This document shows, in pieces, positions 27,085 through 37,700 of a stretch of 64,000 nucleotides of DNA. The stretch comes from JAJZQZ01 sp963790415. GTDB lineage: Bacteria; Actinomycetota; Thermoleophilia; RBG-16-64-13. The stretch covers positions 372,001-436,000 of the forward strand of contig CAWBOK010000001.1 of assembly GCA_963790415.1 (NCBI GenBank), read 5' to 3'. The notes under the pieces are model-generated. The model had not been told where the DNA came from and did no database searches. It saw only the letters and a list, made by a program, of their open reading frames with translations. Numbering within the stretch: position 1 is the first letter of the stretch; the number at the start of each line of letters is the position of its first letter. The position numbers were made by a program, and so were the translations under genes.

Positions 27085-29572
27085 TCAACTATCGTGCCGG
27101 TCTTCCGCCGGCGGTATGGACCAGCACGTGTGCACCCGCGGGTTGCGGACGAAATCGGGGGGAATGGTGCGCCGAGTGATGTCCTCGACGCGCAGTCCCG
27201 GAAGTTCCGCGTCGTCCAAGTCGGAACCGCCGGGCGTTGGTGGAGAAGATCAGCACGCCCCCCGGGGCGAGCCTGCCGACGGCGTCCCTGATCAGCGGTA
27301 CGTGGTCCCGCTGCACGTCGAACAAGAGCCCGCCGCCACGCCGGGAGTTGGAGAACGTGGGCGGATCGAGGAACACCACATCGTAGACATCCCGATCCGA
27401 CGCCGAGCCACCGGACGGCGTCGGCTTGGATCAGGCGATGCTGGCCGCTTCCGGTCTCCGTTCCCGTCCCCGAGACGCCGGACACCGTGATGCGGTTCAA
27501 CTCGAGGTTGCGGCGGGCCCACGCCAGATACGTCGGCGACAGGTCGACGGTGGTCGTGGCGGCGGCTCCTGCCCGCGCAGCCCGCACCGTCGCGGCGCCC
27601 GTGTATCCGAACAGGTTGAGGAACCGTCGACCGCGCGCGAGTTCAGCGATGTGATCCCGGGTGGAGCGTTGGTCGAGGAACAGCCCCGTGTCCAGATAGT
27701 CGGTGAAGTTGACCAGGAAGCGACAACCGCCCTCGCCGACTTCGTGGAACCGGCCGGTGGAGCCCTGCCGCCCATACTGCGCGGCGCCACGCTGACGGCG
27801 GCGCACCTTGAGGAAGACGTCCTCCGGCGACACGCCCAGCACGTCGGGGATGACGGCCAACGCCGCGTTCAACCGTTCGCGCGCTTTGCCCTCGTCGACG
27901 GTCGCGGGCGCTTCGTACTCCTGCACGTGCACCCAACGTTCGTACAGGTCGACGGCGAGGTTGTACTCGGGCAGGTCCGCGTCGTAGAGGCGGTAGCAGG
28001 TCACGCCTTCCCGGCGGGCCCACTTGGCCAGGTGCCGCATGTTCTTGCGCAGCCGATCGGCGAACATGCCCGCACGGTCCTCCGGGCTAGGAGGCCGCTG
28101 AAAATCGAAGCCTTGGCCCCCAGATCGCACTGGACGGCGCGATACGGCGTCCTCGGTCGCGCCCGTAGCGCTGCTACGAGCGCTCCCTGCGTCCTTGTCT
28201 CCCGCCTGCCCATCGCGCTCTGGAGGCGAAGCGTCGCTCTTCAGCAGCCTGCGAGGGCCGCCCGTGGTGACGAAGCCAGCGGCGGGCGCGGCGGCGGACG
28301 ACGGCCCACCCTCAGCAGCGGTGGGCGCCTCGACGGACGGCGACGCCTCCGTGGCTTCGACAGGCGCGTCTCCGAGCCGCGACGCCGATCGGCGCGGTCT
28401 CGCCGAGCACGAACGTGTAGAGCTTGACCGGCAGTGCCCCGTTGTACAGCGAATAGGTGCGCCGCGCACGCAGCCCCGTGGCCCAGGACAGTTCCGGATC
28501 GCCCGTGAGCAGCCCTAATCGCCAGCCGGAGAACTCCTCGTTCAGCCGAGAACCCAGGGTGCGATAGAGGCCCCGCAAGAGCGACGGCTTCGCCCAGACG
28601 CGTGCCGTAGGGCGGGTTGGCCACCACCAGCCCCGGGCATGAGCGAAGGCAACTCGTCGGCGAATCGCGGCGGGACCGCCGCCGCCACATCCATGCGTTC
28701 GAGACGCACGACCTCTCCGAAGACCCGCCCGGCCGGCGCTCGCGGCCGCGAGACGCAGCGCTCCGCCCGTCGACGTCGTAGCCGGTCACCGGCCGCAGGC
28801 CGGCACGGCCGGCCGCGCGCCGCTCCTCCGCATGGTCGCGCTCGGCCGTCCACGCGGCCGGATCGTGGTGCTTCCACCCCAGGAAGCCGAAGTATCCGCG
28901 CAGGAGACCGGGGGCCACGTCACCCGCCATCAGCGCACCTTCGATGAGCAATGTGCCCGAGCCGCACATCGGGTCGAGCAGGGCGCCGCCCGCGGCTGCG
29001 ATGTCGGGCCACCCCGACCGCAGCAGCACCGCGGCGGCCAGATTCTCCTTCATGGGCGCCTCGGCCTGCTCACCCTCCCGTCGGTAGGCGCGCCGGTGCA
29101 GACTCTCCCCGGAGAGGTCCACGCTCAGTAGTGCTTCCTCGCGGTCGAGAAGCACGTTGAGCCGCAACGACGGCCGGTGGACATCCACCGAAGGACGAAC
29201 CCCGAGCCGTTCCCGGAACTGGTCCACCACGGCGTCCTTCACCCGCAGCGCGGCATAATGCGTGTGGACGTTCGAGGAACCCCGAGTGGCTACGTCCACC
29301 GCCAGCGTACCCTCAGGCTCGAGGTGGTCCTCCCAGGGAATCGACCGCACACCTTCGTACAGCTGATCGGGATCGGCGGCGGGGAAGCGCACGAGCGGAA
29401 GGAGCACCCGGCTCGCCACCCGCGACCACAGGCAGACTCGGTATGCCAGAGCGAGGTCGCCCGTGAACGCGCACCCGGCTCGACGCTCGTGCGCGTCGGC
29501 CGCGCCCAGCGCGCGGAGCTCATCGGCCAGCAGACCCTCGAGCCCCTTGGGGGCCGTGGCGAAGAAGTCCAC
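27085..29572 (-). CDS. rlmKL: 23S rRNA methyltransferase RlmKL, multiply frameshifted, with in-frame repeat insert
   Basis: The N-terminal RlmL part (MDFFATAPKGLEGLLADELR) has a THUMP-like region, then a methyltransferase with LLDPMCGSGTLLIEG and VVANPPYGTRLGE. The C-terminal RlmK part has MRHLAKWARREGVTCYRLYD, FLNLFGYTGAATVRAA and FLDPPTFSNSR. Reading it needs several frame changes (near 28770, 28680, 28585, 28400, 27420 and 27230 by inspection). The most likely true stop is the TGA at 27085-27087. Repeat copy B (28087-28254, 168 bp) lies in the linker between the domains and is read through in frame as about 56 residues. The number of shifts is high, so either this region is error-rich or the gene is decaying. 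RlmKL methylates 23S rRNA G2445 and G2069 in E. coli. Confidence 0.8.
28087..28254 (-). repeat. Full copy B of the dispersed palindromic element, inside rlmKL
   Basis: 168 bp, opposite orientation to copies A and C. The ends are CTAGGAGGCCGCTGAA and TTCAGCAGCCTGCGA. The interior shares CGTAGCGCTGCTACG, CCTGCGTCCTTGTC and GGCGAAGCG with the other copies. Because 168 is a multiple of three and the frame is open, the surrounding rlmKL frame continues through it. Confidence 0.92.
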
Positions 29573-29575
29573 AGG

Positions 29576-30600
29576 TCACTCCGCGCCAGGGCGCAGACCG
29601 CCGAGGGGCGCCCACGTTCCCAGATCGGCCTTCTGCGCCTCTCGATACAGGAAGTGAGCGGCGGCCACGTCCTCCACCGCCAGCCCGAGCGACCGGAACA
29701 ACGTGATCTCGTCGGGAGAACGCCGTCCGGGCACGCGCCCCAGCAGCACGTCTCCCAACTCGCCGAGGATGTGGTCGTCGCCCACGACGCCCTCCGCCCG
29801 GGCGATGAGGAACTCGCCCGCTTCGTTCAGCGTCGACTCCAGCCTGTCCGCGAAGAATCGTGCCCGCCGCACGGCCTCGGTGTCGATCTCCCGGCCCCCG
29901 GCACCCGTGGACCCCACGGCGTTGACATGGACCCCGGCAGGCAGCCGACGCCCCGCGCAACACGGGCTCGCTCGCCGCTGTGAGAGTGCACACCACATCC
30001 GCGTCCGCTACGGCCTCCTCCACGTCGTCCACGACCCTGAAACGTAAGGCGGGACGCTCGGTCTCCCAGCGCGCCATCTCGTGTGCGGCGAAGGCGCGAG
30101 CGTGCTCCGCCGAGCGACTCCACACCCGCACTTCCTCGATGGGACGCGCCAGGAGCATCGCTTCCAGGTGAGGGGTGCGCCTGGCTGCCTGAGCCGATGA
30201 GCGCCAGCGTGCGGGCATCCTCGCGCGCGAGCACGCGGGTGGCCACGCCGCTGACCGCAGCCGTGCGGACCGCCGTCACCTCGCCTGCGTCGACCAGTGC
30301 CAGGGGTCGCCCGTGCTCGGCCTCGAAGAGCACCACGACCCCCTGGTGCGACTCGAACTCGCTGTTCAGATTCGACCCGTACACGCTGGTGATCTTGGCT
30401 CCGAACACTCCCGCCGCCTCGAGCGTGCCCGGCATCAACCCCAAGAGCCCGCTGCCTCCGGGTATGGGCATCACGGACCGCAGCGGCATGGTGGCCCGGC
30501 CGGCGGAGAGGGCCTTAAGAGTCTCCTCCATCACGCTCATGCACGCGTCGAGCGGCAGGAGACGCGCCACATCGGTCTTGCTCAGCACCATTACGTCCAT
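29576..30600 (-). CDS. Ornithine cyclodeaminase / mu-crystallin family protein, two frameshifts
   Basis: About 340 residues after removing two extra bases (near 30178 and in the GGGG run near 29960). The N-terminus MDVMVLSKTDVARLLPLDAC, the substrate region FGAKITSVY, the Rossmann motif ALIGSGSQA and VNAVGST are typical of the OCD/mu-crystallin family (ornithine cyclodeaminase, alanine dehydrogenase, ketimine reductases). The substrate is unknown; an NAD(P)-dependent amino-acid or imine reaction is expected. It lies 3 bp from the end of rlmKL's start on the same strand and may share its transcript. Confidence 0.83.
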
Positions 30601-30747
30601 GCGCGCTCCTTCACGTCGATCGACCTCGCACCGAACCCGCCATCACATGATACGCATCCCCGACCGACTCGACCGACGAGGCGGGCTGGCGCTCGCGGGC
30701 GGAGGCTGCTAGAATCGGCCGGGCCGGAATCGCGAAACCGGGGGGCC

Positions 30748-31230
30748 GTGAACAGGCTGGACACGTTCATCCAGGGCGACCGCATGATCCCGCACTTCGG
30801 CATGGACATCGAGGAGGCCGCCGAAGGCCTCGCCCGGGTCTCGGCTACGGTGAGGGAGGAGTTCCTCAACACGCACAACGTCGCCCACGGAGCGCTCATC
30901 TTCGCCGTGATCGACGTGGCCTTCGCCATATGCGTCAATGCCGCGATCGACGCGATGGGCGTGCAGTGGAGTTTCAACATCGTGCGGGCCGCACGGCCCG
31001 GGGACCGCGTGACTGCCGAGTGCCGCACCATCCACAAGGGCTCGCGCTTGATAGTAGTGGAGTACGAGGTCCGCACTCAGGACGGCCTGCTTCTCGCCAA
31101 GGGGCAGGCCACCGCGCTGCCCGTCGGCGGCACCGCCTCGGAGGCTGTTGAAGAACGAGACCTCGGCCATTCTTCAACAGCCTGCTACGCGCCGTTGAGA
31201 GACGAGCCGGAGAGGCCCGCTTCCACGTAG
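30748..31230 (+). CDS. PaaI-like hotdog thioesterase with repeat-derived C-terminus
   Basis: A 160-residue hotdog-fold acyl-CoA thioesterase. The core NTHNVAHGALIFAVIDVAFAI contains the HGA motif and following acidic residue used by PaaI-type enzymes, then RPGDRVTAECRTIHKG. The GTG start at 30748 fits the family length. The last ~30 residues (from TASEAVEERD onward) are encoded by the short repeat copy at 31137-31187 and the end of the convergent CDF gene, so the native C-terminus seems to have been replaced by read-through of the repeat. The gene overlaps the CDF gene tail-to-tail by 46 nt. Confidence 0.83.
   Translation: MNRLDTFIQGDRMIPHFGMDIEEAAEGLARVSATVREEFLNTHNVAHGALIFAVIDVAFAICVNAAIDAMGVQWSFNIVRAARPGDRVTAECRTIHKGSRLIVVEYEVRTQDGLLLAKGQATALPVGGTASEAVEERDLGHSSTACYAPLRDEPERPAST
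31137..31187. repeat. Internally deleted copy D of the dispersed element
   Basis: AGGCTGTTGAAGAA and TTCTTCAACAGCCT form a perfect 14-bp inverted repeat around a 14-base middle (CGAGACCTCGGCCA). The middle matches the right-end interior of copy C. The TAG stop of the CDF gene is the outer TAG of this element. Confidence 0.85.
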
Positions 31231-32114
31231 ATGCGCCTCACTTGCGGATACCGTTCTCGGATGCGCGCCTCCAGCCGGTCCACGACCCCGGCCACCTCAT
31301 CGGCCGAGAGCTGGACCCGGAACACGAGCTTGAGGTTCAGCAACACCTCGCGCGGCCCCATGTGCATGGTCAGAACATGAACGACCTGGAGCACATCCGG
31401 ATCGGCCAGCACCAGCCCGCTGATGCCGGCCACCACAGCCGGCTCCGCACTCTCACCCACCAGCAATCCACGGCTCTCGTAGGCCAGGAATCCGGCCACC
31501 GTCGCCAGCATCAGGCCGATAACGATCGAGGCGGCGCCGTCCAGAAGGGGATTCTCGAGCAGGTGACCCAACAACACACCGAAAAAGGCCACCAGCAATC
31601 CCAGGAGCGCGGCCGTGTCTTCCAGCACCACGGTGAACAGCGACGGGTCCTTGCTCTGATGCAGCGCTCCGAAGACGCTCCTGTCCCCGCGCGTCTGCCG
31701 AAACTCCCGCCAAGCCACGGTCCACGAGATGCTCTCGAACACCATAGCGAAACCCAGGACCAGGTAGTTCCAGAATGGACTCTCCAGAGGAGCGGGATGC
31801 CGGAGATGGATGATGCCTTCGTAGAACGACATGCCGCCGCCGACGGCGAAGATGAGGATGGCCACGATCAGGGTCCAGAAGTAGAGCTCCTTGCCGTGAC
31901 CGAAGGGATGGTCCTCGTCGGCCGGCCGACGCGCGGCGCGCATGCCCACTAGGAGCAAGGCACCGTTGCCGGTATCGACAAGCGAGTGGATGCCCTCCGA
32001 TATCATGGCCGAGCTGCCAGTGACGGCCGCGGCGGCCAGTTTCGTCGCGGCGATGGCCAAGTTCGCCGCGATCGCGGCCACCACGGCCTTCTTGGAACCC
32101 TCCCCCGTCGACAT
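31185..32114 (-). CDS. Cation diffusion facilitator transporter
   Basis: About 309 residues from the ATG at 32114, which has GAGGGAGG upstream; the upstream open frame is spurious. Membrane segments and the motif ISEGIHSLVDTGNGALLL carry the HxxxD metal site (His-Ser-Leu-Val-Asp) of TM2, and DHPFGHGKELYFW is the characteristic CDF loop. TM5 contains LEDTAALLGLLVAF, with the second acidic site. A C-terminal cytoplasmic metal-binding domain follows. It is probably a proton-coupled Zn/Mn/Fe exporter; the metal is not assignable. Confidence 0.9.
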   Translation of the reverse strand: MSTGEGSKKAVVAAIAANLAIAATKLAAAAVTGSSAMISEGIHSLVDTGNGALLLVGMRAARRPADEDHPFGHGKELYFWTLIVAILIFAVGGGMSFYEGIIHLRHPAPLESPFWNYLVLGFAMVFESISWTVAWREFRQTRGDRSVFGALHQSKDPSLFTVVLEDTAALLGLLVAFFGVLLGHLLENPLLDGAASIVIGLMLATVAGFLAYESRGLLVGESAEPAVVAGISGLVLADPDVLQVVHVLTMHMGPREVLLNLKLVFRVQLSADEVAGVVDRLEARIRERYPQVRRIYVEAGLSGSSLNGA

Positions 32115-32276
32115 CGTCCTCCCTCGTGTACACGCACGCTCTCCCGGCGTATGCTGAAGGGGATGGTAGCGTACCTGGAGCGTCAAGGAACCAGGCATAG
32201 GCGACGATCGTCGTAACCGGACACCGGCGTCCCCGTTGCGGGTCGCTCTCTCCGCTCCCGAGACCAGGAGGCGAAC

Positions 32277-34166
32277 ATGGGCAGAAGCAAGATCCTCGCG
32301 GTCCTGGCGGCCGCCACTATCCCCTTCTTCGCGACCGCGTGGGTGGAACTCCAGTCGATCGACCAGCCATCGGCCGTCGAACCCGGGCAGACCTTCGCGG
32401 CCACAGTGAGCGCCGTCGCCCACGTCGACGGAGGTCCGATCCCTCTCGATAACGCAATCACCCCGCCCATCCCACCGGACGAGGCGATCACACTGCGCCT
32501 GGGAGTGCTCGTGCCCATGGACTGGAAGGTGTCGGGCGTAGAGTGGTCGGCTGGTGGCACTTCGGGGAAACTGGCGCCGGCGCCGGAGGAGGCCGGAGAG
32601 TATGACGCCTACTACACTCCGCCTGACGGCTACGCTTGGCGGAGCTTCCTGGGCGAACCGCTGGCCGTTTCCGAAGGCGGGCGCATCACGTACGTCGCGG
32701 ACATCACCGCGGGGTCCAAGACCGGGCTCTATCGGATCGTGTACATGACGTGGTCCCAGCCTCCGTACTTCTACGGTGATGGCACTGAGCCGCCCGGCTC
32801 ATCGATGCCGCCTGTCGACGACTATCCGTACCCCTTCCCCGGCCCCAGTCTCCTCGAGACCACCGTCGCCGTGGGTGACGTGGGCCCGCCGCCGCAGGTG
32901 GTGGCTTGGGATCCGCCGGACGGCGCCGCCGACGTGCCGCGCGACACCGACATCCGCGTGACCTTCGATCGAGACATGGACCTGGCTTCCCTCCGGAACG
33001 GCGGGCTGCAGCTGTTCGCGGGCCCGGTCTGGTACGCGACCGACACGCCGGTGTGGCAGGAAGGGTCCAGCCTCGACCCTGACTTCCGTCCCCCCCCATG
33101 GGAGCCCTTTCCCGTGCCCATCCAGGTCTTCTACAACGCCGCCACCAAGACGGCGGTGATCGACCCGTCGGATGCACTCCTCGGTCACACGGTCTACACC
33201 GTGATGGTGACCTATGCGGCCCAGGCCTCCGACGGCGTTCCCGTCGACATGGTGCGGACGACAAGTTTTCTCACCGAGCGCGGTCCGCAACCCGCGTTCT
33301 TCACCGACGTGCCGCCGGACCATCGCTTCCGCACGGCGATCGAATCCCTATACGACGCCGGGATCGTGGACGGCTACCAGGACGATACCTTCCGTCCGGA
33401 TGAACCGGTCACGCGCGCGCAGATCGCCAAGTGGTTGGTGCTCCTGCTTGGTGTCCACACGGAAGAACCCGGCCCACCGCCTCCGTTCACTGATCTGCCT
33501 CCCCAGTCGGGAGATCCTTCGCTGGACTACATCGGCGAGGCCGCCCGAGCGGGCATCACCCAAGGGTTCGACGACGGCACGTTCCGGCCCGACGACTCGG
33601 TCACCCGCATCCAGTTGACGCGGATGATCGTGCGCGCCACACAAGCTTGGCTCTCGGCGCCTCCCCCCGACTTCAGCGCCGGCTTCGCCGACGTCGACGC
33701 CGCGGACCAGGGCTTCGTCAACTGGGGCTTCTACAACGACCTCGTGGATGGAAAGGCCCCCGGACGCTTCGACCCCTGGGGCACGGCCACCCGCGGGCAC
33801 GCCGCCCGAATCTTGTACGGCGCATGGGCGCTCATGCAAGGGCCCATTCCGATGCCCGAGGACCGCACCGGCGGCATCGAGGGAACGATCACTCTGGGCC
33901 CCCTGACGCCGGTCACCCGTGAAGGAGAGCCGAACGAGCGGCCGTATGAGGCCACAGTGGTGGTCAGAACAGCCGACGGCGCGGGGGAGGTGGCGCGCTT
34001 CCGGTCCGACGCCGACGGTCGCTTCCGTGTGCCGCTGAATCCTGGCGACTACGTGCTCGAACCGCTGGATGGCAACCCCTTCCCGACCGCCCCAAGTCAG
34101 ATGGTCACTGTGGAGAAGGGGGCTTTCTCGCAGGTGCTCATCCAGTATGACACCGGGATCCGCTAA
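32277..34166 (+). CDS. Secreted SLH-domain protein with Ig-like and carboxypeptidase-regulatory-like domains
   Basis: A 629-residue exported protein. The signal peptide is MGRSKILAVLAAATIPFFATA. An Ig-like Big_5-type domain (VVAWDPPDGAADVPRDTDIR) covers about residues 205-330. Three SLH repeats follow: FTDVPPDHRFRTAIESLYDAG, FTDLPPQSGDPSLDYIGEAA and FADVDAADQGFVNWGF, with TFRPDEPVTRAQIAKWL-type ends. The last ~100 residues look like a carboxypeptidase-regulatory domain (GGIEGTITLG...DGRFRVPLNPGDYVL). SLH repeats anchor proteins to secondary wall polymers, so the cell surface is the likely site. The start has AGGAGG 7 nt upstream. No enzymatic motif is visible. Confidence 0.88.
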   Translation: MGRSKILAVLAAATIPFFATAWVELQSIDQPSAVEPGQTFAATVSAVAHVDGGPIPLDNAITPPIPPDEAITLRLGVLVPMDWKVSGVEWSAGGTSGKLAPAPEEAGEYDAYYTPPDGYAWRSFLGEPLAVSEGGRITYVADITAGSKTGLYRIVYMTWSQPPYFYGDGTEPPGSSMPPVDDYPYPFPGPSLLETTVAVGDVGPPPQVVAWDPPDGAADVPRDTDIRVTFDRDMDLASLRNGGLQLFAGPVWYATDTPVWQEGSSLDPDFRPPPWEPFPVPIQVFYNAATKTAVIDPSDALLGHTVYTVMVTYAAQASDGVPVDMVRTTSFLTERGPQPAFFTDVPPDHRFRTAIESLYDAGIVDGYQDDTFRPDEPVTRAQIAKWLVLLLGVHTEEPGPPPPFTDLPPQSGDPSLDYIGEAARAGITQGFDDGTFRPDDSVTRIQLTRMIVRATQAWLSAPPPDFSAGFADVDAADQGFVNWGFYNDLVDGKAPGRFDPWGTATRGHAARILYGAWALMQGPIPMPEDRTGGIEGTITLGPLTPVTREGEPNERPYEATVVVRTADGAGEVARFRSDADGRFRVPLNPGDYVLEPLDGNPFPTAPSQMVTVEKGAFSQVLIQYDTGIR

Positions 34167-34187
34167 GCAGCCCGGAGAGACCCGTTC

Positions 34188-34213
34188 GACCGGCCGCCAT
34201 CGGGCGGCCGGTC
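34188..34213 (+). terminator. Hairpin after the SLH gene
   Basis: A perfect 11-bp stem GACCGGCCGCC / GGCGGCCGGTC with loop ATCG, between convergent genes. No T-run follows, so it is a terminator by position and shape only. Confidence 0.55.
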
Positions 34214-34250
34214 CGAGTATCGAGCCGGCCGCTCTGACAAGCCGACACTC

Positions 34251-34634
34251 TCACTGCTCCGGATCCGGCCTCTCCTCCCGCGAGAGCCAGGTCAGCAGGC
34301 CGTCCTGCCAGTCGGCCGCGGGAAAGCCGAGGCGGTGCAGCTCCTCTCTTGCCTCATCCTCGAACTCGGCCACGCCGTCCTCCAGCGCGAACGCGTAGGC
34401 GACCACGGGCCGCAGGACCTCCCAGGGGAGGTAGCCGCCTCGGTGCACCACCTGCCCGGCGATCAGCAGCGTGGGACTCGTGCGCGTATCGTGTCCTACA
34501 GGCTCGTCCCACTCGACGATCAGTCGCTCTCCGAACTCCTCCTTCAGCCGCACGAGGGTGCGGTCGCGGAAGACACGGCGGTCGCCGGAGGAACAACCCC
34601 TGGCATCGGAACGCTCCTGGATCTTGAACAGCAT
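34251..34634 (-). CDS. Small thioredoxin-fold-like protein, function unknown
   Basis: About 127 residues from the ATG at 34634 (MLFKIQERSDARGCS), with AGGGGGAG just upstream. The middle LIVEWDEPVGHDTRTSPTLL ... GYLPWEVLRPVV resembles the second half of a thioredoxin fold (a TSPTLLI cis-Pro-like loop), but there is no CxxC. An acidic helical tail follows. I do not recognise a family. It is divergent from the large activase gene, so a shared regulatory region is possible. Confidence 0.6.
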   Translation of the reverse strand: MLFKIQERSDARGCSSGDRRVFRDRTLVRLKEEFGERLIVEWDEPVGHDTRTSPTLLIAGQVVHRGGYLPWEVLRPVVAYAFALEDGVAEFEDEAREELHRLGFPAADWQDGLLTWLSREERPDPEQ

Positions 34635-34792
34635 AACTCCCCCTGATGCGACCGGGATCACGCCGACGCTACCCCATCCGGGGAAGCCGCGGTCGCTTTC
34701 TCATGGTAACCTACGACACTGATCGATCAACCACTCATTCCGGCTCGCATCCACCATTTCGGGCCGCTTCACCAGGAGGCGACGGGCTCACG

Positions 34793-37700
34793 ATGGGTTC
34801 GCTCGGCATTGACATCGGCTGTATCAGCCTGAAGATGGCGCTCGTGGGAGAAGTCGGCGAGTGTGAGATGTTCACCGCGGCCGCCGGGGATACCGGCCTG
34901 TTCCATCATCCTCCATCGGGGGACGTACCCGGGCTGCTCGGCGACGGGCGGCCTTTCCTCGTGACCAGTTACCGCCGCATCAAAGGCAACCCCGTGGAAG
35001 CCGCGCGCGAGCTGCTGAGCGATGTGCTGGCCGCTGTGTCCGCCGACGCCATCTCCGGCATCCGGGTGACGGGATCCGGAGGACGACTGCTCTCCGCCGG
35101 TCTGGGCGCAACCGTCGAGAACGAGTTCAAGGCCATCGCCAGAGCGGTGGGCACGCTGCACCCGGACATCCCCACCGTCTTCGAGATGGGCGGCGAGACC
35201 TCCAAGTTCATCGAACTCGAAGTCGATCGGGATACCGGCCGAGTGGGCATCGCCGACTACCAGACCAACGGCGACTGCGCGGCGGGCACCGGCTCGTTCA
35301 TGGATCAGCAGGCCAACCGCCTGCTCTACGACATCGAGGATGTGGGCGACATCGTCTGCGGGGCGGGCAAGGCGGCTACAGTCGCGGGGCGCTGCTCGGT
35401 GTTCGCCAAGTCGGACATGATCCACGCACAACAGAAGGGCTACCAGCCGCCGGAAGTGCTGAAGGGCCTCTGCAACGCGGTCATCCGCAACTACCGGGGC
35501 ACCATCGCCAAAGGCAAGAGCGTGGGCAGCAAGGTGGCCTTCATCGGAGGGGTAGCTGCGAACAGAGGAGCGGTCGACGCACTGCGCGAGGCCTTCGACC
35601 TCGAGGAAGAACGTCTGGTCGTCCCCGACTACTACGCCTGGATGGGCGCCCTGGGAGCCGCCCTGCTGGAGGCCGACGCCACCGCGGGCAGCGGGCCCAT
35701 GGTGGTCGACCTGTCCGGCCTAGGGCTGGGACCGACCGGGGATATCCCCTCCGCCGATTCACTCACGATGGACCGCGTGATCCTGCTGCGCGACCGGGTG
35801 AGACCCTATATCTTCCCGCACGAGGACGTCATCGACGCATACCTGGGTGTCGACATCGGTTCCGTCTCCACCAACCTGGTTGTGATCGACACCGCCGGCG
35901 AGGTGATGAAAGAGATCTATATGAAGACCGACGGCCGGCCGGTCGAGGTGGTCAACAAAGGCCTGGCCGAGATCTGGGACGAGATGGGGCCGCGCCTGAA
36001 CATCAGGGGTGTGGGCACCACCGGGTCGGGTCGCGAGCTCATCGGCGAACTCATGGGCGCGGACACCGTGAACGACGAGATCACCGCCCACAAGACCGGG
36101 GCTACGTTCATCGGACGGAAGCTCCTGGGCAGAGTGCCCGACACCATCTTCGAGATCGGGGGCCAGGACTCCAAGTTCATCAGCCTCAAGGACGGCGTTG
36201 TGGTCGACTTTGCCATGAACGAGGCCTGCGCCGCCGGTACCGGCTCGTTCCTGGAGGAGCAGGCGGAGAAGCTGGACATCCGCATCATCGACGAATTCGC
36301 CGATCTGGCGCTGTCGGCCGACGCGCCCGTACGGCTGGGCGAGCGCTGCACGGTGTTCATGGAGCGCGACGTCAACTCGTACCTGCAGCGCGGCGCGACC
36401 AAGCCCGACGTGGTAGCCGGCCTGGCCTACTCCATCGTGTACAACTATCTCAACCGCCTGGTCGGCGGCCGCCACATCGGCGAGACCGTCTATTTCCAGG
36501 GAGGCACCGCCTACAACGACTCGGTGGCGGCCGCCTTCAGCATGATCCTCGATCGCGAGATCATCGTGCCGCCCCACAACGGCGTCATGGGCGCCATCGG
36601 CATGGCCCTGCTCGCCCGGGAGAAGATGGCGGCCATCGGCACGGTATCGCGCTTCAGAGGATGGGACCTGGAACAGGTCGACTACGCCATCCGGGAGTTC
36701 ACCTGCCGGGGCTGCTCCAACGAGTGCGACATCCGCCAGTTCACCATCGGCGACGAGAAGACCTACTGGGGCGACAAGTGCTCCGACCGCTACCGGAAAC
36801 GGGCCAAGGTGGACAAGACCCCCATCGTAGACGACCTCGTGGCACTTCGGGAGCGACTGCTATTCTCGTACGTGACCCCCGAAGCGCTGGCCCGCCATGG
36901 CGGACAGGCCGTCGATGGCGCTGAGGACAGCGTCAGCACCGGCATGGACCTATCGGAGGAGGTCGGCAGCGGGTCGGCGGCTCCTCGGGGCGTGGTCGGC
37001 ATCCCGCGGGCCATGTATACCTACGAAAGGCTGCCCTTCTGGGCCACGTTCTTCAAGGAGTGCGGCTTCGACGTGCTGGTGTCGCCCGAGAGCAACAAGC
37101 GCATCCGGGAACTGGGGGTGGAGCACTCGGTGGCCGAACCCTGCTTCCCCATCCGAGTGGCGCACGGACACGTATCCGACCTGTTCGACCACGGGGCAGA
37201 CTACGTCTTCCTGCCCAACCAGCTGAACGAGGAGACCGACCACCCCGAGATCGAATCCCACGCCTGCCCGTGGGGGCAGACCCTACCTTACGTGATCAAG
37301 GCGGCGCCCCACCTGGAGCAGTATGCCGATCGATACCTCGCGCCGACCGTGCACTTCCGGCGGGGGGCGGCCAGTGTCAAGGGCGCGCTGCGTGAGCTGG
37401 TGAAGCCGTTGGGCGTCAAGGGCAAGATAGCGGATGCCGCGGTCGACTCGGCCTACCAGGCCCAGACGGAGTTCCGGGCGGCGCTGGTGCATGCCGGCCT
37501 GGAGGCCCTGAGGATGCTCGACGAGCAGAACGAGCTCGGCATCGTGCTGATCGGCCGCCCGTACAACTTGTACGACGCCGGGGTCAACATGGACATCCCG
37601 GCAAAGCTCAGGAAATACTACGGCGTGAACGTGATCCCCATGGACTTCCTCCCCTTGTGGGAGGTGGAGACACGCGACGTGGTGCCCAACATGTTCTGGA

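Noticed and set aside
27085..29572. Programmed frameshifting in rlmKL
   Set aside because: Too many shifts, without slippery heptamers, in a region where neighbouring genes also carry single extra bases.
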